From contig OZ017751.1 in assembly GCA_963969365.1 (NCBI GenBank), forward strand, positions 3,100,001-3,164,000: a stretch of 64,000 bases of DNA. The letters are read 5' to 3'. Numbering within the stretch: position 1 is the stretch's first letter; each line of letters begins with the position of its first letter. Shown here one piece after another: positions 56,701-64,000 of the stretch. Position numbers and translations under genes: made by a program. The notes under the pieces were generated by a model that did not search any database, had not been told where the DNA came from, and was given only the letters and a program-made list of their open reading frames with translations. The stretch is from Asterochloris sp. CNOR1 (taxonomy: Eukaryota > Chlorophyta > Trebouxiophyceae > Trebouxiales > Trebouxiaceae).

Positions 56701-59296
56701 AGGACACTTTGTCTCTTTGAGGTCGTGCACCTGCACCGATGCCAGCTCCACCATGTCCGCAAACCTGACCAGTGAGATGGGTGCGCAAGCCCTTCACAAG
56801 TCACGGCTTGACCTCACTTGAAACCTTTGGAGCGTGCGTGCACGGCTGCACATCACTGACGGTCCTGCCATGTTGAGGGAGCAGCTGGAGCTCAGAGCTG
56901 TGCATCCGCAAAGAGGTCAGCTTGTTCACAAGTTCAACCCCTCATTTGCGTCCCGTCGCGCACATCCAAGTCTTCACCCACTGCTCTCCCATGGAGCAGG
57001 CCCTTACAGCCGGCACCCCTGCTCAGAGCCACGCACCTGCGCCGGTGCCAGATTGTCGACGTGCGCGATCCAATGCGGCAGGTTGTGAGGCGCATTCCGC
57101 GGGTGCTTGATGGCCTCCACCATCAGCTGCACAGCCTGGACAGCATTCCTGGTGGTCGTGCCCATGTTTTTCACGTTTGGCATGTCAATGAGGGGTTTGT
57201 TGATGGACTCCAGGATTTCTCGCAGCCAGACCCACAGGTCTTCCTGCCGCACAAGGGCCCGGCCAGACCTGTACGGGGGTTGCGAGGATGTGCCCTGCAG
57301 GCCAATCAAATTTGCTGAGAGAGGGTGTTCAGGCTACTATGGGGAGTGACTCAATGGTGAAAGGTCCACTTTTCCTCAGTTAGCCTGGACCAGGCATCGA
57401 CAGAGGAAGCTGGGAAGCACTTTGCATGAGGCAGCATTGGGAGATCACAGCAGGGCTTGTGTGAGCATAGCTCTCAAAAGCAAGCCCCTTAGAAGCCACG
57501 GACATAGTGCTGTCTGAGAGCAGAGCAAGCGCCCCAGCTCCTGCAGCATATATATCAACAATACTTTTGCAAGCAGAGGCAGCCGATGAGGTGGAGGCAG
57601 CAGCTCCAACCCATCAGGGCTGGTCAGATGGCTTGGCAGCGCACTGCCAGCTCAGTGTCTGGCTCTTGCACAGCGCTGGGCTCGCCTCTTGAGTGGGCAG
57701 CAGCCTGAGGCTGCAGTGCTGCACTCACAGACTGCAGAATGATGGCGCGGTATGCAGGTTGCAGCCTAAGGGGCCTGGCAAGCTGTTCTTCCTGCTGGGC
57801 AAGCAGAACCTCCCGCCCTTCCAGCCTCGTGAGATGCGGGAATATACAACAACAAACAACCCAACCTGCCAAACCACCAACTGTCGACCTTTGATGTGGT
57901 GCATCGGCGAAAGAGTCAGTCAGCCAAGGCCTGCCTGACTGCGATCTTTCTTCACTCCTTTCATTTGTGCGTAAAGTGCCTTGGGTACCACTGTGTAACC
58001 CTTGCAGTCCATATCGGCAGGCCACAGCCATACGCGCCCCACGCCAACCCCCTCCTCCCAAAATTGGATCCCGTGTGCAAAGGGGCTGCCTGCCTCCACC
58101 ACCTGCCACATGCTCCTGTCCCCCTGCACACAGCGCAGGACAGACTGTCTCTTTCTACACGTACAGCACAGTGACTGGTTGCCGCGACCAGCTGCCGCCC
58201 ACTCTTGTCAGCCTACATGCAGCAAAGGCAGGCCTCGCAGAAGAGCATGCAGCAGTGGTGCAGCCAAGTGCTGTCTCCTGCCAGCTGCAAGCCGTTCCTG
58301 TAAGCCTGCATGCCAGGCACAGAAGGTCGCACAGTGCCCATCCCTGTGCATGCTGCAGTGCGTAGGCTGCACATGCCGTGCCAGCTGCGTCTAACAATAG
58401 TGTCCTCACGCTCCATGTTCACCAGTGATCAGTCAGCACACACCGTCATGACACAACTATGCACTGTCTCCAGGAACGTCCGAAAGGTTCTGGCTGTCGC
58501 CAGTCGCGTCTGCCCCCAATCGGCCTCCAGAAAGCAGCTGAGGACACCCCAGGCAGCCACCAGAGACAGTGGCATCACCATCGTCTGCAGTAGCAGCACA
58601 GGCAGGAGGCGCAACTCGCCTGGACAATAGGGGGTTCACCCAGGGCAGCATCCAGCAAGCGCATGCCTGCCAGCTGATGCTTCTCCCGCATGTGCTGCTG
58701 GAAGTCTTGAGGGGTCCGCTGGAAATGGTGGCAGAGCATGCACCAGTAAGCTGCTTGGGTGGGACCAAACTCCTGCAGCGCAGGCAGCATGCACGTCAGG
58801 CAGCCTGCTCCTTGGCAGGTACTCTACGCAGCAGGAAGCGCTGGTTGTGTAGATTAGTGTTCAGCCCTGCCAGGGTCGAGTGGCAGGCAGCTGCACGGAC
58901 GCCATGTGAGCAGCCAGCGGGGTGCGGGTCACGCCAGAGAGTTCCGGCATGGCAGCGCACGCAGTAGCAATACGAGGCTGCCTCAGACCTGCTCCAGCCT
59001 AAAGGCATCCTTAAGGATGAGCCTGATCAGAGCATCGTGAGGTCGAGGTGGAACTCCTGCATTGCCAGACAAGCCTTACAGGGGAAAAGACTGGAGCTTG
59101 AGTGCTCAAGCTGCAAGGCCGCCAACGAACAGCAGCGCTAATGAGAGCAAGGCTGCCTACCATCGGTTGCTGCTGAACCAAAGCTTCCTCTCTCTTTAAT
59201 GAAAACCAATGCTCTGAGCTGAGTGAGCAACGGCAGTTTCTTGTAACACTCGATCACAGCATCCAGGTGGAACGTCCATCCAGTTGTGGAGGCCAT
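41541..59296 (-). CDS. Large U-box protein with coiled coil and C2H2-like zinc finger
   Basis: The model starts at 59296 (MASTTGWTFHLDAVIECYKK) and chains 59161-59296, 58989-59056, 58620-58772, 58444-58584 and an exon ending at 58123 (GDRSMWQVVEAG). Exon 58620-58772 carries YWCMLCHHF..HMREKH, a C2H2-like finger. Other good exons: 57037-57294 (WLREILESINKPLIDM), 56536-56764, about 56145-56335, about 55720-55855, about 54900-55115, 52679-52849, 51933-52078, 50933-51532 (Ala/Lys-rich), about 49575-49770 (WRVLLALQLVVACV), about 47380-47605 (Glu/Arg/Gln coiled coil), 41899-42290 (Pro/Gln/Ala-rich) and 41541-41717 (U-box: FVDPILAHDGTTFERSALL). The C-terminal U-box points to an E3/E4 ubiquitin ligase. 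I do not recognise the N-terminal half, and not all middle phases were closed, so two adjacent genes remain possible. Confidence 0.6.
43480..43960. repeat. About 100-bp tandem array, right arm
   Basis: Units containing CAGCAAGCCAGCAGCA and GCAGCGTCCCC-like blocks recur near 43571, 43672, 43765 and 43868, roughly 93-103 bp apart. This is the counterpart of the left-arm array in an intron of the U-box gene; the copies have diverged between arms. Confidence 0.6.
44968..44983. repeat. Poly-C tract, 16 bases
   Basis: A perfect run of sixteen C on the plus strand lies in an intron of the right-arm U-box gene. I did not find an equivalent run in the left arm. Length may be unreliable in assembly. 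Confidence 0.85.
45140..45505. repeat. Duplicated exon segment in the right arm
   Basis: The minus-strand exon near 45150-45290 encodes AHAERQRLAHQAWLREHPE. A shorter diverged copy of its start (AGGCCCATCCAGAGCGCC on the minus strand) lies near 45450-45490. The left arm shows the same arrangement near 37960-38000 and 38120-38230, so the duplication predates the inverted repeat. Confidence 0.55.
52679..53165. repeat. About 103-bp tandem repeat copying an acceptor and exon start
   Basis: Exon 52679-52849 begins (minus strand) after CTGCAG with GCAGCTGCTGCCTTTATGG. Three diverged copies of acceptor plus exon start follow upstream in the intron, near 52950, 53055 and 53160. They would read AAATFITWKPVVQLG, AAAAFMAWNLWLAW and a weaker copy. 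Only the 52849 copy leads to a full exon ending in a GT donor. Confidence 0.72.
58585..58619 (-). other. Candidate 35-nt GC-AG intron
   Basis: Between the zinc-finger exon (ends GTCCAG) and the next exon (TMVMPLSLVAAWG) lie 35 bases starting GCGAGT and ending CTGCAG. Removing them joins phase 0 to phase 0. Keeping them shifts the frame. No GT donor in a suitable phase is present nearby. Confidence 0.5.
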
Positions 59297-60637
59297 TGGA
59301 GTTCCTAGAGCATAGGCCCGTGGCTAAGACTGGGCAACAAAGCAGCCAACACACCCATGTGACCCCCTAAGAGGTCAGGATAGTGTACCATCAGGCAGAT
59401 CGCGGCCATGGCAGCTGCAACTCTTTGCTAGCTGAACCACAGCCGGGGCCCCTCGCTTAGGTCACATGCCAATGTGACACCCCGCAAGATGTTGATCAGT
59501 TGCAGGCGGGTTTAGATGTAACTGTAACTCAGCTGTGCTTGACACTCTCTAACCTACACAATCAATTGCAGCCGCATACCTCTTTGCAGAGATACTCAGC
59601 CTGGTAAAGCTGCCTGGTACCTGTCCATCGACAAAAGTTAAGTCCAGCACAATGCTGTGCTCCACATTGTGGCGTTCATGGACAGCTGCTGATTTCAAAC
59701 TCAAGGATGTAAGCCTGCTGCTGCTGCTCTGCTGGTGCCTCTGGTTTTACCTGCTGCACTCCAGATTCAGGCAACAAAATTTGACACGACACTGTTAGCC
59801 TCACACATGGGCAGATACATGAGGTCGTAAAGTGGATCTGATGAAGCCATGCCCAGGAGGCAGCCCAGGCTTTGCAAGTCTGATTACTGTGCCACTGCGG
59901 CAGAACAAAGCAATGCCATCATCTCTGCAAGCTGACTGCTCAGCACCAGACTGGTGAGCAGCAGTATGATGGTCTGTAGGCGGGCAGCTGCATGCAGTCA
60001 TCGCCTTGCCTCGAGTGGCAGCTGTGAGGGAGTCTGGCTGGCGCTGGTATGCTGCATGTCCATGAGCTCTGCAATGTCTGTCATCTCCCTGTTGCGTGTC
60101 AGTCATGCGCCCACCTGCGCTGGCAGAGGCTGCTCATCTGAACTTGGCTGTCAGCCAGCACATAGACAGCATGTTCTCCAGGCTCTACACTCCCCAATGT
60201 CAAATGGCTAGGGTGCATGGCGGTGGCGTTGAATAGATGGAAATTTGCTTACTTGAGTTGTTCGATCATTATGCCAGGCCTTCAACTCACAATCGCGACT
60301 GGGCCTGGCACATGTGACTGGCAGCAACATGAACAGGCTCAGTCCCTGTGCAGCGCATATAATGGTCATTGGTTTCATCTCAGGCAGGGCTCAGGCATGC
60401 AAGTAGGGAGAATGCTGGCAGCTCACTGCAAATAGTCAGGGGTCCGCACACTCTGTGGCAGGTCAGCACGTCTTGATGGGAGAGGGCCTCTAACTTCTGA
60501 AGGTGACGCACATATTGAGCAGAAATTATTCAAGGTGGGAGTTGAAGCCAGAGCCAAAGGACATCTAAGGGCTGTGCAAGTGGGTTCAGCTGGTGGAGGG
60601 CAATCAAGCAAAGGACCGCTGAAAGTATGCAAGCTCA
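59297..60637. other. 1.3 kb without a recognised gene
   Basis: This interval lies between the start of the U-box gene and the stop of the kinase-like gene, both on the minus strand. It should contain a promoter and a 3' UTR. I see no exon chain, repeat array or RNA gene. Confidence 0.5.
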
Positions 60638-63320
60638 TCATCCAGCGGTTGATCTGGCCCGTGCAGCAGAGAAGTCTGCCAGCACAACTCGGTGAGTCTC
60701 GCGGTTGTGCAGGAAGTTGCGCAGATGCAGTTCGCCATGCCACACGTGGCGCTTATGCACTGCCTCGACCGCCCTTGTCATGGCAGGGCGGAGCTCTTGC
60801 AAGAGCGGGCTGTCGTCTGACACCTCATCACCACAGTCTGACAGCGTGAGGAAGCCCACAGCGCCTCCCAGGGTAGTGCCAGCAGCCAGCAGCTTGGGGA
60901 CACAGCAGCCCTGCACCAAGCCGGCATTGACAAGTCAGCAAGCGACTTGTGGCAGTGCTTCTGCTTGGTGTGAAGCAAGCCGGGGTCTGGATGCACTCTG
61001 CTCTCTCATGTGAGCAGATAGTGGCACCCTGTGGCTGCATGCCTGCAGGTGCAAAGCTGCAAGCGACAATGTGCAGGGCTTGCAGGACGAGCCAGCCCGC
61101 ACCTGCAGGCTGCGCAACCGCTCGTACACCTGCAGCTCCGTCTGCATTTCAGCTGCCACCTCAGGGCCCTCCAGGACGTCCCACAGCTTGAAGATTGCTG
61201 TCTGCTCGCCCAAGACGCCTCGCCTCACCTGCGGAGGGGACAGTGGGACAGGCGTCAAGCATTGCAGGGACTCGTGCAGCTCAGAATCAGGACCGCAGCC
61301 TGGAGGGGCCTGATGGCAAACTGCAGGCATTCCACTCATGGCCAGGGCAGTGCTTGGGACAGAGGAGGTGCAAGTTGAGTCAGCTCCCAGCCTGAAGACG
61401 GCAGCCCACAACCCACTCGCCTCTGACGAGGCAACTCTCACCATCCTGGTGGGCTTGCGCATGAGCACTTTTCCAAGTCCCAGCTGGCCGAAGGGGCCCT
61501 CAGGCAACGTCATCAGCCACCGCTGAAGCTGGCTGCTGGCACCCCTGCCGCTGGCCCTGCGCGTGGTGCTGCTGGGGGCTGAGCTGGGTCCGCCCCTGTC
61601 GTGTCGCTTCACAGCAGGCTGCCGGCTGCTCCCTGCAGCAGGCCGCTTGCTTCCTGCTGAGCTAGAGCCACCCCCTGCACCGGCACCTGACCCGCTGCCA
61701 TCCCCAGAGTTGTCGCCTGGGGAACTGCTGGCAGCATCACCAGCGGTGGCATTGGCCCGCTTCTTGACCTTGGGCAGCCACTTCTTGTCTTCAGGGGTGG
61801 CTGCCTCGCCCTGGGGTTTAGCCACTTGCTGCTGCTAACCTGCACAGCCACCCACAGGAGCAGCTGCCGGATGCTGGGCTCGCTGCAGGTGCTGCCAAGG
61901 CATTCGCTGAACGCTGTTGTGCTGACTTTGACATCCTTTTCGCGCTCCAGCATCACCAGCCAGCGGTTGCTGAGGATGGCGGCATACCTCGCACCATTGG
62001 CGACCTGCATGCCGTCAAGCTCTCAGGGCCTTGTCAAAGAAGCCGCGGACGGCTGTGCACCGCAGTCTTGCGGTGGCACCAGCAGTCATGGTCCCAGCAG
62101 GCAGGCGGCTGCTTGTGGGAACGACAGCTTTGCATGCTCGCCACAGGCCAGGATGCACACATGGGACACCTGTTGCGCAGGCCATCAGTTCCTCAGGAGT
62201 TCTGGGCATTGCGGGCAACCTCACCGCGTGGCCCAGGTCTGCGCACAGACGTTGAGGACCCGGTTTTTGCTCCTTCTCTGTGCCGCAGAGGAGATCGGCA
62301 AAGTGCTCGCCCTCATGGCGTTCCTGCCACTCTCCTTTGGCCTCGATGGGCAGCTTGCACCTTGCACAGCCATCTTTGCCAGGGGCCTCCTCCCTGCCCA
62401 CCAGGTCAGCAAAGCTTCGAGTGTTCCTCTTGCCTGCAGGCACCCAGGGCCCCACATTGGCCATAGCCTGCAAAGCGTCTTGCAGTGGACTAAGTGACAC
62501 AATGCACTGCTGGGTGGGGCTGCTACACACGGGGCTGTCGCTGTGGCAGCAGGAACAAGCAACAGGGCAGGGGCTTGACTGCCCGGTCACTGTGCAGGCA
62601 AGCAGCAACTTAATGTGGGCGCCTGCTAGCTCCAGGATCAATGGTATCTTCAGAAGCTTCGTGGCCTGATTGACAGGGTAGAAAATTTCCTCCGCAGCTG
62701 CCTGCCACACCTGACTTTCGGTCAGCAGGCCCGTTTCCCTTTTGATGGAAAAGGCGCCCGGCGCTGCCAAGCTTCGCTCCAGCTGCACCTCCTCCAGCTG
62801 TGGACGCACGCTGTCTACAAAGCCGTGAGCTTGCTGAGCGACTCCCACCAGCTTCACAACACTCTGAGCGGTGCATGGTTGAGCTGAATGCGTCTGAGAT
62901 GTCTTCTTGGTCGCAGCGCTGGGCCACTCTGTGAGCGGCTGGGCAAGCGCATCCCACAGCGTCATCTTAGTGGCTGCAGGCAGGCCACACCAGACCTTGC
63001 AACAAGCTGCATCTGTCGATGCAGCGCAACTGGCAGAGGTCCTTCAGCAGTGACCAGTCACCTGCTTCAGCCTGCTGCTTGCCCCACTCAAAAGCCTGCT
63101 GTTCCCCCTGCTCAGCCTGCTGCATCATCTGCTTAGCCTGCTGTTTCATCTGCTCAGCCTGCAGCATCCTCTGCTCAGCGCTCTCCTGAGTCTGTAAGGC
63201 CGACCTCCCGCGGTGCCTTACTTCTCGCCCTGCAGCCTGCTGCTTGGTACCATCTGGCAGCCTCGACATCGTGCTTTGTGCCTCTGTTAAGAGGGAAGAG
63301 ATGAATGAACATGTGGTCAC
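60638..63320 (-). CDS. Divergent protein-kinase-like gene
   Basis: Six exons close in phase to 2022 nt, 673 residues: 62996-63320, 62225-62973, 61840-62019, 61442-61810, 61103-61228 and 60638-60910. Residues 50-85 are a Gln/Met/Glu coiled coil (QAEQMKQQAKQMMQQAEQ). The middle holds CARCKLPIEAKGEW and GMQVANGARYAAILSNRW, like the N-terminal module of algal/fungal orphan kinases. A Ser/Gly-rich linker precedes the kinase part: AIFKLWDVLEG (Lys near 555), HGELHLRNFL near 641-650 (the usual catalytic Asp is Glu) and LADFSAAR near 660-667 (DFS for DFG). The protein stops soon after, so much of the C-lobe is absent. Weak or no kinase activity is inferred. Two joins need introns of 22 and 29 nt; otherwise the gene has two frameshifts. 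Confidence 0.62.
61811..61839 (-). other. Candidate 29-nt GT-AG intron
   Basis: GTTAGCAG..ACCCCAG separates WVAVQ from GEAATPEDKKW. Removal keeps phase 0. Retention puts the following kinase exon out of frame. The alternative is a one-base frameshift. Confidence 0.4.
62974..62995 (-). other. Candidate 22-nt GT-AG intron
   Basis: GTCTGG..CCTGCAG separates TTGCAAG from CCACTAAGATG. Removal joins phase 1 to phase 1 and continues as ATKMTLWDALAQ. Retention ends in TAA. A start at the Met just downstream (62965) would avoid the need for it. Confidence 0.35.
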
Positions 63321-64000
63321 TGTATTCAGTAGGTTGAGACTTAGGGGTTAGGTTACAGGGCATCACATGGCCCTGTTTGTTGTGTCACATGTCTGGCAGG
63401 GAGGAGCAGTGATAGAGAAGAGGCTCTGGCAACCTCGTAATGCCCAATTACCCTTGGGTCAGAAGCAGTGGCATGAAATGTTGAGTTCTGCTCATGTTAG
63501 CAAAAAGCCATGTTTCAAGGCTGCACAGCAGTGAAGTCAGACCACATCACAAGCAGCTGCAGGACGGGACACAATGATGAGTGTGCCCTCTGGTTCTCTG
63601 TATTGCTGCATGGACCCCACACTCATGCCAAGGTCCGGGGGCACATGCCTCCCTGCGGAGGATGCAATGTCCCTGCATGTGCACAAAGAGAGCTTGCACA
63701 GGGTCAGCCCGCTGAATGGGCTGCGCCCTTGCTCCAGAGACGCACATTCATAAGCTCATCTGCTGCCAGCCAGACCCTTCATTGCCAATCTTGGCAAATG
63801 CTGGCATGATGCATGTAGCTCAATGCATAAGGGGGGTTGAGGTCAGATGTAGACATTGGGTGTCCAGTTTTGCTAGATGGCTGCTCCACAGGGGGCTTCA
63901 GCTAGACCACATGTGGCACATGTGGGGGCATCAATGGTCAGGTACCTCTGCTTCATTTAAAGTCAGCTGTAGACCTGCTGTCAAAATTTCACGGACCCAG
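63321..64000. other. Right edge, no gene recognised
   Basis: About 680 bp upstream of the kinase-like gene. It presumably holds its promoter. No exon, repeat or RNA gene could be supported. Confidence 0.45.

Noticed and set aside
58796-59008. Cys/His-rich frame (YCYCVRCHAG..) as a zinc-finger exon of the U-box gene
   Set aside because: No acceptor lies between it and the preceding donor at 58988, and joining exons 58989-59056 and 58620-58772 directly keeps phase 0.
63335-63360. TTAGGGGTTAGG as an interstitial telomere repeat
   Set aside because: Only two imperfect units; too short to distinguish from chance.

Overview
The window looks like nuclear DNA of a green alga, probably a trebouxiophyte (Coccomyxa/Chlorella-like). 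The genes are densely packed and broken into many short exons. Introns are mostly 80-700 bp and end in a very uniform ..TGCAG. Base composition is GC-rich. The recognisable products (a RavA-type MoxR ATPase, a CreA-family protein with an organelle-type leader, a short PPR protein, ubiquitin-pathway genes and an unusual kinase) fit a photosynthetic eukaryote. Exon models were built by eye from splice signals, reading-frame phase and known family motifs. Where every phase closes, exact exon coordinates are given.

Layout. 1-2037 (-): START-like lipid-binding gene, running off the left edge. 2157-3722 (+): CreA-family gene, head-to-head with the first. 4007-10916 (-): RavA/MoxR AAA+ ATPase, tail-to-tail with creA. 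11032-14307 (+): short PPR gene, head-to-head with ravA (115 bp between starts). 14536-18246 (+): unrecognised gene made only of phase-1 exons. 18247-about 22100: no gene that I can defend. About 22160-31000 (+): OTU-type deubiquitinase with long Ala/Gly/Pro-rich flanks. About 31785-41143 (+): decayed 5'-truncated copy of a U-box gene. 41541-59296 (-): the apparently working U-box gene, with a zinc-finger-like N-terminus. 60638-63320 (-): divergent kinase-like gene. The ends are empty.

Three things stand out. First, about 31.8-51.8 kb is a giant inverted repeat (arms about 9.5 and 10.4 kb, roughly 90-95 % identical where compared, spacer about 90 bp). It places two U-box genes tail-to-tail; the left copy carries frameshifts and stops but keeps an intact U-box exon. 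Second, tandem duplications with a period of about 100-113 bp recur in at least six places, several of them copying an exon-intron junction together with the first or last bases of an exon. Third, splicing looks unusual: frame-supported GC-AG introns in four genes, 13- and 14-nt micro-exons, and candidate introns of only 22, 29 and 35 nt.

An OTU deubiquitinase and two U-box (E3 ligase-type) copies side by side make about 23-59 kb a ubiquitin-themed block. Whether that is functional or chance cannot be told from sequence alone.
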